The translations under genes were made by a program, and so were the position numbers. Positions 34,150 through 43,839 of a DNA stretch of 64,000 nucleotides are shown in pieces. Below the pieces are notes generated by a model. It searched no databases. It saw nothing but the letters and a program-made list of their open reading frames with translations, and had not been told where the DNA came from. This DNA comes from Bacteroidota bacterium (GTDB lineage Bacteria > Bacteroidota > Bacteroidia > Chitinophagales > Chitinophagaceae): positions 23,289 through 87,288 of the forward strand of contig VGGV01000011.1 in NCBI GenBank assembly GCA_016868455.1, read 5' to 3'. The first letter of the stretch is position 1, and each line of letters opens with the position of its first letter.

Positions 34150-34767
34150 ATGGCTTTAATGTTCAATAAATGGTTTGGTTTAGCAGCATTTCCCCTTTTT
34201 TACCTGGTAAGCGGAGATTTCTGCCTTTCAGATGCCAGGTCCCCCCTTCGGAGGGCGGGCTTGTCCGCCGTAGCCTCTACCTTTGTTAAAACTTCACCCG
34301 ATAAATTAGCGAAGGCGGAGGGGCTGCCTCACCCTTTTCATGTAAGTGTGATTGAGATCAATCATAATGCTGCCGACAAGACGCTGGAGATAAGCTGTAA
34401 GATTTTTACAGACGATTTTGAGAAAGCGCTGGCAAAAAATTACAAAACAAAGGTGGACCTGATCAATCCCCCCGACAAAGCTAAAATGGATACGCTGGTA
34501 AAAAGATACCTGTTCAGTCATTTATCCATTAAGGCAAACGGGAAACCGGTACGATATAATTATCTGGGTTTTGAAAACGATCATGAAGCGGCTTACGGAT
34601 ATATTGAAGTACCGGATGTGCCTTCGGTAAACAAGTTTGATATTTCCGCCAGCATCCTGTACGATATGTTCGATGACCAGATGAATATCTTTCATGTGAT
34701 AGTGAGCGGCAACCGGAAAAGTACCCGGCTGAATTATCCGGATAAGGAGACAGTGGTTAGTTTCTAG
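34150..34767 (+). CDS. DUF6702 family secreted protein with a repeat-derived insert
   Basis: About 205 residues from the ATG at 34150 (GTG at 34144 and ATG 34159 are alternatives). The N-terminal hydrophobic segment (KWFGLAAFPLFYLVSG) is a signal peptide. The DUF6702 domain begins at HPFHVSVIEINHNAADKTLE and continues with SCKIFTDDFEKALAKNYKTK and FENDHEAAYGYIEVPDVPSV. Between them lies a segment of about 35 residues (CLSDARSPLRRAGLSAVAST and on) that is unlike the family and is encoded by a GC-rich dispersed repeat. It is in frame, so the protein may still be made and the extra part may be removed with or after the signal peptide. Confidence 0.75.
   Translation: MALMFNKWFGLAAFPLFYLVSGDFCLSDARSPLRRAGLSAVASTFVKTSPDKLAKAEGLPHPFHVSVIEINHNAADKTLEISCKIFTDDFEKALAKNYKTKVDLINPPDKAKMDTLVKRYLFSHLSIKANGKPVRYNYLGFENDHEAAYGYIEVPDVPSVNKFDISASILYDMFDDQMNIFHVIVSGNRKSTRLNYPDKETVVSF
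34236..34330. repeat. GC-rich dispersed repeat inside the DUF6702 gene
   Basis: TCCCCCCTTCGGAGGGCGGG is a short hairpin; TCCGCCGTAGC (34265-34275) and GCGAAGGCGGA (34309-34319) pair imperfectly around an AT-rich centre. The composition differs from the surrounding coding sequence, and the encoded residues are not family-like. Confidence 0.55.
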
Positions 34768-34872
34768 TTGCTGGTTTCTGGCTTCGGATTGTTTTTCGGA
34801 TTTTATGAGTTTCTTCAAATAGAATGGAATCCCCACATCTCATGACCCAAAACCAATAATCCCAAACCATCC

Positions 34873-36168
34873 CTACTCCTCAATCTCTTCCTTCAACTCC
34901 TCACTCAGGGTTACCAGCAGTTTATCTATCCGGTGGCCGTCCATGTCAAGCACTTCAATCTTAAAGCCTTTCCAGTTCAGTTTGTCGCCTGCTTTTGGTA
35001 TTCGTTCCAGCTCATGCAGAATAAATCCGGCCAGGGTGTCAAAATCATGTTCACCTTCATTCATCCATTCCGTTTTTTCAAAACGGGTGAGAAAATCATA
35101 GAAGGGAATTTGCCCGTCCACCAGGTAAGTGCCGTCATCCCGCTTCCGGATTTCATATTCATCAATATCCGGCTGGGGCATTTCACCCACAATGGCTTCC
35201 AGGATGTCGTTCAGGGTAATCAGCCCGAGTATGCTTCCGTACTCATCCACAATAAAGGCGGAGTGAATTTTTGACTCTTTGAATTTTTCCAGCACCTGGT
35301 AGGCCGAGTTGTTTTCAGGAATGAACAGCGCCGGCTTCATAATATCCCGGAACAAAGTACTGTCAGGACTTACATACAGGGCTTTGATGGACACAACGCC
35401 TTTGATATTGTCAATTGTTCCGTTGCAGATAGGATAGGAGGAGTGCGGCTCCTGTAATATTTTTTCTTTGATCTTATCTTCCGTATCATTTAAGTTAAAC
35501 CAGATGATATCACTGCGATGTGTCATCAGCGAGGTGATGTTGCGGTCGCCAAGATGAAAAACCCTTTCGATGATTTCCTGTTCAGCTTCATCAATAGTAC
35601 CTGCTTCAGTTCCTTCTGTGATGAGAGTTTTGATTTCTTCTTCGGTAACGGCATCTTCTTTCATACGCCGGATGTTGAAGATGCGGAAAAAGATATTGCT
35701 TGTTTTGCTCAGCAGCCATACAATGGGGTGAAATAACCTGGAAAAAAAACGCATCGGCCCTGCTACCGATTTTGCAATTTTTTCCGAGCGCAGCATCCCG
35801 ATCCGTTTGGGTATCAGCTCCCCAAAGATGATGGAGACAAAAGTGACTACAATAACGATGAGGGTAGTGGAGATGGCATCGGCATAGGGTCTGAACAGTT
35901 CCACCCTTTCAATTACCGGCTGCAGGTCTTTGCTGAACCGCTCGCCGGAGTACACACCGGTGATGATAGAAATCAAAGTAATGCCGATCTGCACTGCCGA
36001 AAGAAAGGTTTCAGGGTGGTTGGACATTTCCAGCGCCAGCTTTGCTTTTTTGTCACCTCTTTCGGCCTGACTTTCCAGCCGGGCCTTGCGGGCTGATACC
36101 AGTGCTATTTCAGACATGGAAAAAAGGCCGTTCAGCAGAATGAGAAAGCCCAGGATGATAATGTCCAT
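34873..36168 (-). CDS. CNNM/CBS-domain transporter of the HlyC/CorC (UPF0053) family
   Basis: 431 residues. N-terminal CNNM membrane domain with three to four helices ([52 protein letters not shown]), then a pair of CBS domains (about 210-330; MTHRSDIIWFNLNDTEDKIK, DEYGSILGLITLNDILEAIV), and the C-terminal CorC/HlyC domain (GTYLVDGQIPFYDFLTRFEK, HDFDTLAGFILHELERIPKA). The family is linked to Mg2+ or Co2+ export or Mg homeostasis. Its ATG overlaps the stop codon of the PAP2 gene by one base (TAATG), indicating translational coupling. Confidence 0.93.
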   Translation of the reverse strand: MDIIILGFLILLNGLFSMSEIALVSARKARLESQAERGDKKAKLALEMSNHPETFLSAVQIGITLISIITGVYSGERFSKDLQPVIERVELFRPYADAISTTLIVIVVTFVSIIFGELIPKRIGMLRSEKIAKSVAGPMRFFSRLFHPIVWLLSKTSNIFFRIFNIRRMKEDAVTEEEIKTLITEGTEAGTIDEAEQEIIERVFHLGDRNITSLMTHRSDIIWFNLNDTEDKIKEKILQEPHSSYPICNGTIDNIKGVVSIKALYVSPDSTLFRDIMKPALFIPENNSAYQVLEKFKESKIHSAFIVDEYGSILGLITLNDILEAIVGEMPQPDIDEYEIRKRDDGTYLVDGQIPFYDFLTRFEKTEWMNEGEHDFDTLAGFILHELERIPKAGDKLNWKGFKIEVLDMDGHRIDKLLVTLSEELKEEIEE

Positions 36169-36782
36169 TAAGATGAACCGGTTGATTGATGGGCGAAGAT
36201 AGCAAATCCGAACTGCTTGTTGAATAAGTGGCCGGTGGTAAGGCCAAACATCACTCCCAGTAAGGCTCCTGCCAGTACATCAAGCGGGTAATGCACACCT
36301 ACATATACCTGTGCATAGGCAATAGAAGCAGCCCAGAAAAGACCCAGCCATGCCCACCTGCCGATGATATGCCGGAAAGTGATAAAGAAAAAAGCTCCCA
36401 TGCCAAAATGGTTGGCGGCATGATTGGAAATAAAACTGTAGCCGCCGGCACAATCTTTCAGCACCATCCGCACATGCTGAAAAAACTCCGGATCGCGGCA
36501 GGGACGAAAGCGTTCAATATTATGCTTGAAAATATAAGTGCCTGTCATGTCTGTGAGGGAAACGGTACTAATAAACAGCAGCGACCACCACAAACCCTTT
36601 ACTCCGAAATTATACAGCACCAGCACAAGCAGAAAAACATAAAGGGGCGCCCAAACCTGGGAATTACGCAGCCATGGCATCAGGGCGTCAAACAGGGGAT
36701 TAGCCCAGTCGCCGTTGATTTTTTCAAACAGGGCCCGGTCCCATTGAATAAGTGTGTTCCAGAAGGAAGCGACAAAATGCAT
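36168..36782 (-). CDS. PAP2-family membrane phosphatase
   Basis: About 204 residues from the ATG at 36782 ([20 protein letters not shown]); upstream residues in the frame are repeat-derived. Six membrane helices. The phosphatase motifs are KHNIERFRP (KX6RP), [11 protein letters not shown] (the central motif, SNHA in place of SGHA) and [12 protein letters not shown] (usually SRX5HX3D). The last has Gln where Arg is standard, a change I have the impression is shared by some Bacteroidota homologues. Likely substrate: undecaprenyl diphosphate or another lipid phosphate. Coupled to the CNNM gene. Confidence 0.85.
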   Translation of the reverse strand: MHFVASFWNTLIQWDRALFEKINGDWANPLFDALMPWLRNSQVWAPLYVFLLVLVLYNFGVKGLWWSLLFISTVSLTDMTGTYIFKHNIERFRPCRDPEFFQHVRMVLKDCAGGYSFISNHAANHFGMGAFFFITFRHIIGRWAWLGLFWAASIAYAQVYVGVHYPLDVLAGALLGVMFGLTTGHLFNKQFGFAIFAHQSTGSS

Positions 36783-36849
36783 GAATGCAAAAGTAAAGGA
36801 TGGCTGGCCATATAGGTTATATGGGTCATATTGGCCAGGGCAATCCATT

Positions 36850-36893
36850 TGACTTATATGACTAATATGACTTATTTGACCTTATTTTGCGGA
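36850..36893. repeat. Short tandem-like repeat of a TATGACT unit
   Basis: TGACTTATATGACTAATATG followed by ACTTATTTGACC contains three degenerate TATGACT-type units between the PAP2 and LTA-synthase-like genes. It has the look of a simple dispersed spacer repeat. Confidence 0.4.
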
Positions 36894-36918
36894 CTACTGA
36901 CCACGCAGCACCCCAGCC

Positions 36919-38898
36919 ATGCTCCGCAAGTACAGGATACCAAAGACGATCTTATGGGTAGTGAACCTGCTGCCCATCTTCCTCCTGATATTTACCCTGT
37001 GCAGGCTGGTCACTTTTATTGCTTTCAAACCAAAGGATGTCTCCTTTGGCGAAACGATCCCGTCTTTTTTAATGGGTATCCGCTACGATCTGCGCTGGAT
37101 ATCCTTTATACTGCTGCCCATCATACTGGTCGGCCTGTGGCCGAAACTGTCGCCCTTTTATGCATCCCGCAATAAAAAATGGTGGACATGGTACCTTGCC
37201 ATTGTAACCTTCGTTGTATTCTTCTTTTTTGCGGCGGGTTTCGGAAGTTTTTCCTATAACAAAACGCCGCTGGATGCCGGTGCCGTGAATTTTCTTGAGG
37301 ACTTCAGTATATCGTTGAAGATGATGACGCAAACCTATCCTTTGTTCTGGATGCTGCTGGGACTGGTGGCGGCTGTGCTCTTCTTCCGCTGGATGTACCA
37401 CCGCAGCCACTGGCAGGTGATCACCCGTACCGATGGCATGGGCATTCCTTACCGGAGAAAATTTTTTGTAATCTCCGCCCTGATCCTTTTATTTTTTTCC
37501 TGGGGCAATTTGTCGTGGTCGCCGCTCAGCAGGAAAGACTGTTTCAAATTCAACAGCAGCTTCAAATCGTACCTGGCGCTGAATCCCCTGCAGAATTTTT
37601 TTGCCACACTGAAACTGCGCAAGCCTGATTACAATGAACGCAAAGCAAGAGAAGCTTTCCCGGTGATGGCGGAATGGATGCAGCTGCCTGACAAAAACAA
37701 TTTCTCTTACCGCCGGGAAACAGGCCCGAGAAGCAATGCCTTCGAAAGCAAACCCAATATTGTGCTGGTGCAGTGCGAATCATACAGCATGTATAAGAGC
37801 AGCATGAGCGGCAACCCGCTGGATGCCACAACTTTCTTTGATTCACTCTGCCGCAGCGGTATTTTCTTTGAACGCTGCTTCACCCCGCATTTCTCCACAG
37901 CAAGGGCCCTGTTTGCCATTCTTTCCGGCATACCCGATGCACAACTCTTTAAATTCTCCAGCCGCAACCCGGAAGCAGTGCAGCAGCATACCATTGTGGA
38001 CAATCTTACTGATTACGAAAAACATTATTTTCTCGGCGGAGACCCGGAGTTTGGCAATTTTGAAGGAGTGCTGAACAATATCAACGGGCTGCAAACACAT
38101 ATCGGCAAGCGCCCCGGCGTACCGGAAGTAAATGTATGGGGCATCAGCGATAAAGAATTATTCCTCGAAGCCAATTCGGTTTTTAGGCAGCTGAACAGGC
38201 CGTTTTTCGCCTACATACAAACATCGGGTAACCACCGCCCCTTTGACAGGACCATGGCGAGCACCGATACCGATTTTGTAAAACTAAAGATCGAAAATGA
38301 TGAATTAAAGAAGTACGGGTTTGAATCCATTGATGAGTTTAACGCCTTCCGTTATTTTGATTACTGTGTGCAGAAATTTATCGAAGCGGCGCAGCAGGAA
38401 AAATACTTTCATAACACCATTTTTGTTTTTGTGGGCGACCATGGCGTGGCTGGCAATGCCGACGCCATATACCCGCCCGTGTGGTCCGACCAGCGTCTTA
38501 CGGATGAACATGTGCCGCTGCTGTTTTATGCCCCGCAGTTATTATCGCCGCAGCGCCGGAAGGAAGTGGTATCGCAGATTGATATATTGCCCACCATTGC
38601 CGGCATGCTGCACCAGTCGTATGTAAACACCACACTGGGCCGTGACCTGCTGGACCCTGCCAGGAAATACAATTTTGCATTTATTACGAATACCGCCGAT
38701 GTTATCGGAATGGTAACGGATGATTTTTACTACTCAAAAAATATTAACTCCAAAGAGGAGCAACTCAGCCCCATGCACAGCGGGGCATTGCGCTACACCA
38801 AACAGCAGCAGGATTCGGTGAAAAAAAAGCTGGCGTTATTTACCGAGGCTTATTTTGAGACAGCGAAATACATGCTGATGCATAATGAGAAAGAATGA
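36919..38898 (+). CDS. LTA-synthase-family membrane sulfatase (phosphoglycerol-transferase-like)
   Basis: 659 residues. Five N-terminal membrane helices (about 10-30, 50-70, 85-110, 125-150, 175-195), then an extracytoplasmic sulfatase-fold domain: PNIVLVQCESYSMYKSSMSG (metal ligand Glu), FTPHFSTARALFAILSGIPD (the nucleophile position in family members, here Ser/Thr), GGDPEFGNFEGVLNNINGLQ, TSGNHRPFDR and FVFVGDHGV (metal ligands Asp, His). Members transfer phosphoglycerol or phosphoethanolamine-like groups to envelope molecules. Gram-negative homologues modify membrane glycans or lipids; the acceptor here is unknown. It is next to the PAP2 gene on the other strand. Confidence 0.88.
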   Translation: MLRKYRIPKTILWVVNLLPIFLLIFTLCRLVTFIAFKPKDVSFGETIPSFLMGIRYDLRWISFILLPIILVGLWPKLSPFYASRNKKWWTWYLAIVTFVVFFFFAAGFGSFSYNKTPLDAGAVNFLEDFSISLKMMTQTYPLFWMLLGLVAAVLFFRWMYHRSHWQVITRTDGMGIPYRRKFFVISALILLFFSWGNLSWSPLSRKDCFKFNSSFKSYLALNPLQNFFATLKLRKPDYNERKAREAFPVMAEWMQLPDKNNFSYRRETGPRSNAFESKPNIVLVQCESYSMYKSSMSGNPLDATTFFDSLCRSGIFFERCFTPHFSTARALFAILSGIPDAQLFKFSSRNPEAVQQHTIVDNLTDYEKHYFLGGDPEFGNFEGVLNNINGLQTHIGKRPGVPEVNVWGISDKELFLEANSVFRQLNRPFFAYIQTSGNHRPFDRTMASTDTDFVKLKIENDELKKYGFESIDEFNAFRYFDYCVQKFIEAAQQEKYFHNTIFVFVGDHGVAGNADAIYPPVWSDQRLTDEHVPLLFYAPQLLSPQRRKEVVSQIDILPTIAGMLHQSYVNTTLGRDLLDPARKYNFAFITNTADVIGMVTDDFYYSKNINSKEEQLSPMHSGALRYTKQQQDSVKKKLALFTEAYFETAKYMLMHNEKE

Positions 38899-38939
38899 TT
38901 TGGGAAGGGACGGGGTTTTAGCAATCCTCATCCAATGAG

Positions 38940-39680
38940 TTAATATTTTTTCGCCACCACAATCAGTCTTGGTGTTTTCCGCACATCATAATGGCCCAGT
39001 TGGTAATCGCCGAACACTTCCTGCACCTGCAGGCCCTGCCAGGCCAGCAGGTCGGTAAAATCGCCTAATGTAAACTTGGCTACTTTCTCCGTGTACGCAA
39101 CAGGCTGATTCAGGGAAGGATCCGTAACAGTTATTTTTTTATAGAAATGGGTTTCATCATCCCAGCGGTGGATGGTGTAGATGGTGCTGTCAATCTTTTT
39201 TATTTCGTCATGCACCAAATGTTCTTCCGCATAATGTACATTCAGGTAATCAATCACAAAAATGCCGCCGGGGCGCAGGCTTCTGGCAATGGTACGAACG
39301 GCATCATCATACTCTCTTCTTGTTTTAAAGTATCCAAAGCTGGTAAAGAAATTGAAAGCATAATGAAAATAATTGCCCCAAAACGGCAGACGCATATCAT
39401 GTACAAAAAAATCAAGGTTACCGCTTTCAAACTGTTTGGCGGTTTCAATGCTGCCGGATGAGATATCAATACCTGTAACGGGAAAGCCCAGTGAAGCAAG
39501 GATTTTGCTGTGCCTTCCCCGGCCGCAGGCCACATCCAGCATACGGCTGCCCGGTGGCGGCTGCAGGTGTGCAATCAGTTTGCGGATGAAAGCTTCGGCC
39601 TCTTTTTCATCCCGTTCGAAATACAGTTTGTGGTAGAAGGGAGAATCAAACCAGTCTTTGTACCATACCCTTTCTGTCAT
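38940..39680 (-). CDS. Class I SAM-dependent methyltransferase
   Basis: 246 residues. Motif I is MLDVACGRGRHSKILASLGF (SAM-binding GxGxG variant at about residues 47-66), followed by VTGIDISSGSIETAK (acidic residue binding the SAM ribose) and the later SLRPGGIFVIDYLNV. The N-terminus (RVWYKDWFDSPFYHKLYFER) matches a group of small-molecule methyltransferases of Bacteroidota with unknown substrate. No pathway genes lie nearby. It is divergent from glmM with about 74 bases between starts. Confidence 0.9.
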   Translation of the reverse strand: MTERVWYKDWFDSPFYHKLYFERDEKEAEAFIRKLIAHLQPPPGSRMLDVACGRGRHSKILASLGFPVTGIDISSGSIETAKQFESGNLDFFVHDMRLPFWGNYFHYAFNFFTSFGYFKTRREYDDAVRTIARSLRPGGIFVIDYLNVHYAEEHLVHDEIKKIDSTIYTIHRWDDETHFYKKITVTDPSLNQPVAYTEKVAKFTLGDFTDLLAWQGLQVQEVFGDYQLGHYDVRKTPRLIVVAKKY

Positions 39681-39728
39681 ACAGCAAATGTAAGCAGGCG
39701 ATGTAAATAGCTTTGAAACCGAAAACTG

Positions 39729-39736
39729 TATTTTTG
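39729..39736 (+). promoter_or_regulatory. Candidate -7 promoter box for glmM
   Basis: TATTTTTG fits TAnnTTTG and is followed by CAGCC, 19 bases before the GTG start. A TTTG lies at 39712-39715, closer than the usual -33 spacing. Confidence 0.4.
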
Positions 39737-39754
39737 CAGCCTTAATTATTCAGC

Positions 39755-41143
39755 GTGGCCTTAATCAAAAGCATTTCGGGTATCAGGGGAACGATTGGCG
39801 GCAAACCGGGTGAGAACCTTAGCCCGGTGGATATTGTGAAATTCACAGCGGCATATGGCAGCATCCTTTCAGCCGGTAAGAAGAAGGTGAAAGTTGTAAT
39901 TGGCCGTGACGGACGCATCAGCGGCGCCCTGGTGCAAGAATTGGTGATGAACACACTCGTTGGCCTTGGTGCGGATGTAATTGACCTCGGCCTTTCCACC
40001 ACACCCACCGTGGAAATAGCAGTAAAGATGACTAAAGCCGATGGTGGCATTATCATCACTGCCAGCCATAACCCCAAAGAATGGAATGCCCTGAAGCTCC
40101 TGAACAGCGACGGCGAATTCATTTCTGCAGAAACCGGCGCCAAAGTGCTGGAACTGGCTGCCAAAGAAAATTTCTTCTTTGCACAGGTTGATAAACTGGG
40201 CACGGTAACCGCTGACGACAGTTACCTGCAAAAGCATATTGACGCTGTAGTAAAGTACCCGCTGGTAAATACCCGGCTGGTAAAAAAACAGGATTTTAAA
40301 GTGGTGGTGGATGCGATAAATTCTACCGGGGCCCTGTTTGTGCCGGCCTTGCTGCATGCACTCGGCATCAATGAAGTGATCGTACTGAATGGAGAAGTGA
40401 ACGGCCGCTTTGCCCATAACCCGGAGCCCCTGCTGGAGCACCTGACACAACTGAGCGCTGAAGTGGTGAAACAGCAGGCGCATCTGGGCATTGCGGTGGA
40501 CCCGGATGTGGACCGGCTTTGTTTTGTTTGTGAGGACGGAAGTATGTTCGGCGAAGAGTACACTTTAGTTGCCGTGGCGGATTATATGCTGGGCAAGATC
40601 AAAGGCAACTCCGTAAGCAATATGAGCAGCACCCGGGCGCTGAAAGAAATTACCCTGAAACACGGCGGGCAGTATTTTGCTTCGGCCGTGGGAGAAGTGA
40701 ATGTGGTGAAGAAGATGAAGGAAGTAAATGCGGTGATCGGTGGCGAAGGCAGTGGCGGTATCATTGTCCCTGATTTTCATTATGGCCGTGATGCGCTGAT
40801 TGGCATTGGTTTGTTTTTAAGCCACCTGGCCGGCCACAAGAAAGGAATAAAATCGCTCCGCAATACCTATCCTGATTATTTTATTTCCAAGAACAAGATT
40901 GAACTGGAAAACGGCATTGATGTAAAATCCCTTTTTGAAAAGATAAAGAAGAAATACAAAAACAACCCTGTGAACACTGAAGACGGGTTAAAGATAGAAT
41001 TTGACGGCGACTGGGTACACCTGCGCACCAGCAATACCGAGCCCATCATCCGTATTTATGCCGAAAGCGACCTGGAGGCAAAGGCCAGTAATATTGCCAT
41101 GCAGCTGATGCGGGATATTAAGGAGTTTACTCCCAGCTCCTGA
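39755..41143 (+). CDS. glmM: Phosphoglucosamine mutase (phosphohexomutase)
   Basis: 462 residues with a GTG start at 39755 (M/V-ALIKSISGIRGTIGGKPGE). Interconverts glucosamine 6-phosphate and glucosamine 1-phosphate on the way to UDP-GlcNAc. The phosphoserine loop is TASHNPKEWNALK with Ser 104; the metal loop is DPDVDRLCFV (about 250); the sugar-binding loop GGEGSGGII (about 330); and the phosphate loop RTSNTEPIIRIYAES near the C-terminus. All four family loops are present. The family also includes phosphomannomutases, so GlmM is the best but not the only assignment. Confidence 0.88.
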   Translation: MALIKSISGIRGTIGGKPGENLSPVDIVKFTAAYGSILSAGKKKVKVVIGRDGRISGALVQELVMNTLVGLGADVIDLGLSTTPTVEIAVKMTKADGGIIITASHNPKEWNALKLLNSDGEFISAETGAKVLELAAKENFFFAQVDKLGTVTADDSYLQKHIDAVVKYPLVNTRLVKKQDFKVVVDAINSTGALFVPALLHALGINEVIVLNGEVNGRFAHNPEPLLEHLTQLSAEVVKQQAHLGIAVDPDVDRLCFVCEDGSMFGEEYTLVAVADYMLGKIKGNSVSNMSSTRALKEITLKHGGQYFASAVGEVNVVKKMKEVNAVIGGEGSGGIIVPDFHYGRDALIGIGLFLSHLAGHKKGIKSLRNTYPDYFISKNKIELENGIDVKSLFEKIKKKYKNNPVNTEDGLKIEFDGDWVHLRTSNTEPIIRIYAESDLEAKASNIAMQLMRDIKEFTPSS

Positions 41144-41397
41144 AGGGTTACAGCGGGATTGATGTTGAAAAGGCTGCAATACCTCAGTTTGAAATACTTT
41201 GCGCCCATACGCTGAGGTTTGTGTAAAAAGGGCAAAGAGTCTTAGCGACTTATGTCTTATTCTTTGCGACTTTGCGTGAAATAAAGTTCAAAATGACATG
41301 GTACTGAAAAGACGGCGAGTTACGTTTTTGTCTTTTAAAGATTTTTTTCTGTGCCGCAGTAAAAGGAGAAGGTTCAGTTCAACAAATTTTATCTTTC
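41144..41397. repeat. Intergenic region with dispersed-repeat-like segments
   Basis: CCTCAG (41183-41188) and CTGAGG (41211-41216) form a short inverted repeat around the motif CTTTGCGCCCATACG. A second part, GCAAAGAGTCTTAGCGACTT to CTTTGCGACTTTGCGTGAAA, repeats CGACTT and GCAAAG units. No coding frame is convincing. It separates the convergent glmM and S9 peptidase genes. Confidence 0.4.
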
Positions 41398-43839
41398 TCA
41401 AAACGCCTTCTTCTCCTCCTTGCCCGGTTTCTTTTCCGCATTCTTTACATATTTGTCCAGCCAGGCCAGTTGCTCGTATAAAAGATGGAGGAGGTTTTCC
41501 CGGCCCTGGTAGCCGTGGCTTTCATAGTGCAGGCTTACATACTTTACCGTGCCGCCATGGCCCTTAATGGCATTGAACATCCTTTCGCTCTGTATGGGAA
41601 AAGTGCCGGTATTATTGTCCATATCCCCATGCACCAGCAGGAGGGGGGCCCGTATTTTATCCGCATAGCTGAAGGGGCTCATCTTATTGTACAACTCGGT
41701 GTTTTGCCAGTAAGTGCGGTCTTCGTTCTGAAAACCAAAGGGGGTCAATGTGCGGTTATAGGCGCCGCTGCGGGCAATGCCTGCTTTAAAGAGCCGGGTA
41801 TGGGCCAGCAGGTTGGCCGTCATAAAAGCGCCATAACTGTGGCCGGCCACGGCCACCCGGCTGCGGTCGCCCACGCCGAGTGAATCCAGAGCATTAACGG
41901 CCGCTTCGGCATTCATCACCAGTTGCTCGATGTAATTATCATTGGGTTTTTTATCCTTGCCAGTAGACACAATGGGCATTTCGGCATTGTTCAGCACCGC
42001 ATAGCCCTGCGTAACATACATTACCACCGAGCCGCCGCCAATCAGTGTAAAGCGGTGCTCACTGCCGCGGACCTGAGCCGCATCCGTTGCGGAATTGTAT
42101 TCAGCCGGGTAGGCCCAGATGATAACGGGTAATTTGCCGTCACGGTTTTTATCATATCCTTTGGGTAAATACAGATCGCCGGTAAGATCAACCCCGTCGG
42201 CCCTTTTGTATTTTATTTTTTCTTTGGCCACACCTTCCATCTTCGGATAGGGATTGGTAAATGCGGTGAGTTGGCGGTCGGCATTGCGCAGCTTTAAATT
42301 CTTCAGCCAGTAGTTGGGCATTTCTTTTTCCGATTCCCTGCGGCTGATGAAACTGAGTTTGTCAGCATCCAGCAGTCTTACCACATATTCAAAATATCCT
42401 TCAGCGCAGCGCCAGAGGGTATCCGCTTTCTTTTTATGTACATCATAACTCATCAGGAAAGGCAAATCTCCGTTGGGGGAGCTGCCGGTGGTATTGTTAA
42501 AGATGATCTTGTTGCCATTGTCAATGGTGAGCAATACATTTCTTCCGTACTGGTTAAGCATGGTAAGCGGCTGACCGGGATTAGAGTAGGCATCGGTGGT
42601 ATTGCGGTTGATGAGTTTTTCCAGGTCGCCTGTTATGGAGTTGAAACGGTTCAACTGAACGGTTTGCTTGCCGGTGAGTCCTTCGGTTACAATAGCGAGT
42701 TCGGCATTGCCCCAGGTGGCGCCGCGGTAGCGCATTTTGGTACGGAACAATTCTTTTGATGCCATATTAAACGGAGCAGCCAGGGCATACACTGCATCAT
42801 GAAACGCCACATTTTTTTTGATCAATCCGCTGTCGAGCGGCATACACCAAACCACGGTAGCGGGTTCATCATCCCTCCATTCAAAGCCACGGGGAACGAG
42901 TTGTACATTGTCGTTCCCGGCAGGGGCTGTTTCAGCCGAAGGCAGGTCGGCCAGTTCTTTCAGCTGCCTGCCATTGATGTCGGAGATCACAACTTCAGCC
43001 GGAAAGCCATTCGCAGGCACGGTGTAAGAGTAAGGTTTTTTTATTCTTCGTACCAACATGTATTTTTTATCCGGAGAAATGCTGATGTTACCGTAAATAG
43101 CCGGCTGGCCAATCTTAGTTTCCGTACCATTCACATTTTTTACCAGTTGGGTGGTGGCATAAAAGGCAAACAGGTCTTCATCATGGGGGCTTTTAATCAG
43201 GTCCTGGAAAGTGGGCCTGGGTGAAGCCTTGCCGTAGTTCTCCTGCACGGTGGGGCCTTTGGGCATAGCGGGTTTTACCGGTGCAGCGCTTGCCGGTTTA
43301 ATAGCCCTGCGGTAAACAAGTGTGTTGTTATCAAACCAAATAACGCCACCGGTAATAACGTTGAGTGCAGTTTTGTTCAGCTTCATGGCTTTTTGTGTGG
43401 TCACATCAATCACATACAGGTCAACCCGGGCGGAGGTGGTATGGGTAAAAGCAATTTTTTTATCATCGGGGCTCCAGCTGATATTGCCGGCATACAGCGG
43501 GGCGGGCAGGCCGGTTATTTTCATTTCTTTTCCGCTGCTGATATTTTTCAGGTAAAGGTTGTTGATAAAGGTTTGCCGGCTGGGCGCAAAATTGGCGGGG
43601 TTGATGCGCAGCCCGGCGATCTTCAGTTCGGGCCTTGCCAGTTCTTCCACAGAAGGGTAGCTGCTGCTTTCGGTAAGCAGCATCCACTCGCCTTTGTCAT
43701 CCACGCTTACGCCCGGCGCCGGTTTGGCCAGCAGCATATCGGCAATATCTTTCGGGGGAAGTTTGTAAGAGATATCATCCTGTGAAAAACCGGCGGTGGT
43801 AATGATAAGCAGCAGTGCTGTAAAGAATTGTCTGAACAT
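41398..43839 (-). CDS. Secreted S9-family prolyl-oligopeptidase-like peptidase
   Basis: 813 residues from the ATG at 43839 (MFRQFFTALLLIITTAGFSQ, signal peptide); the frame is open further upstream, but those residues are not family-like. An N-terminal beta-propeller (about 60-560) contains PD40-like units (ISWSPDDKKIAFTHTT, SISPDKKYMLVRRIKKP). The C-terminal alpha/beta hydrolase holds the nucleophile Ser 668 in AGHSYGAFMT, Asp in VHGDMDNNTGTFPIQ and His in YESHGYQGREN. It looks like the glutamyl endopeptidase/dipeptidyl-aminopeptidase branch of S9. It is exported and probably periplasmic. It is divergent from the trp locus. Confidence 0.9.
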   Translation of the reverse strand: MFRQFFTALLLIITTAGFSQDDISYKLPPKDIADMLLAKPAPGVSVDDKGEWMLLTESSSYPSVEELARPELKIAGLRINPANFAPSRQTFINNLYLKNISSGKEMKITGLPAPLYAGNISWSPDDKKIAFTHTTSARVDLYVIDVTTQKAMKLNKTALNVITGGVIWFDNNTLVYRRAIKPASAAPVKPAMPKGPTVQENYGKASPRPTFQDLIKSPHDEDLFAFYATTQLVKNVNGTETKIGQPAIYGNISISPDKKYMLVRRIKKPYSYTVPANGFPAEVVISDINGRQLKELADLPSAETAPAGNDNVQLVPRGFEWRDDEPATVVWCMPLDSGLIKKNVAFHDAVYALAAPFNMASKELFRTKMRYRGATWGNAELAIVTEGLTGKQTVQLNRFNSITGDLEKLINRNTTDAYSNPGQPLTMLNQYGRNVLLTIDNGNKIIFNNTTGSSPNGDLPFLMSYDVHKKKADTLWRCAEGYFEYVVRLLDADKLSFISRRESEKEMPNYWLKNLKLRNADRQLTAFTNPYPKMEGVAKEKIKYKRADGVDLTGDLYLPKGYDKNRDGKLPVIIWAYPAEYNSATDAAQVRGSEHRFTLIGGGSVVMYVTQGYAVLNNAEMPIVSTGKDKKPNDNYIEQLVMNAEAAVNALDSLGVGDRSRVAVAGHSYGAFMTANLLAHTRLFKAGIARSGAYNRTLTPFGFQNEDRTYWQNTELYNKMSPFSYADKIRAPLLLVHGDMDNNTGTFPIQSERMFNAIKGHGGTVKYVSLHYESHGYQGRENLLHLLYEQLAWLDKYVKNAEKKPGKEEKKAF

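Noticed and set aside
36240..36340. PAP2 protein as inactive because Arg of the third motif is Gln.
   Set aside because: The His and Asp of the same motif and the other two motifs are present, and I have the impression that homologues share this change, so loss of activity is not supported.
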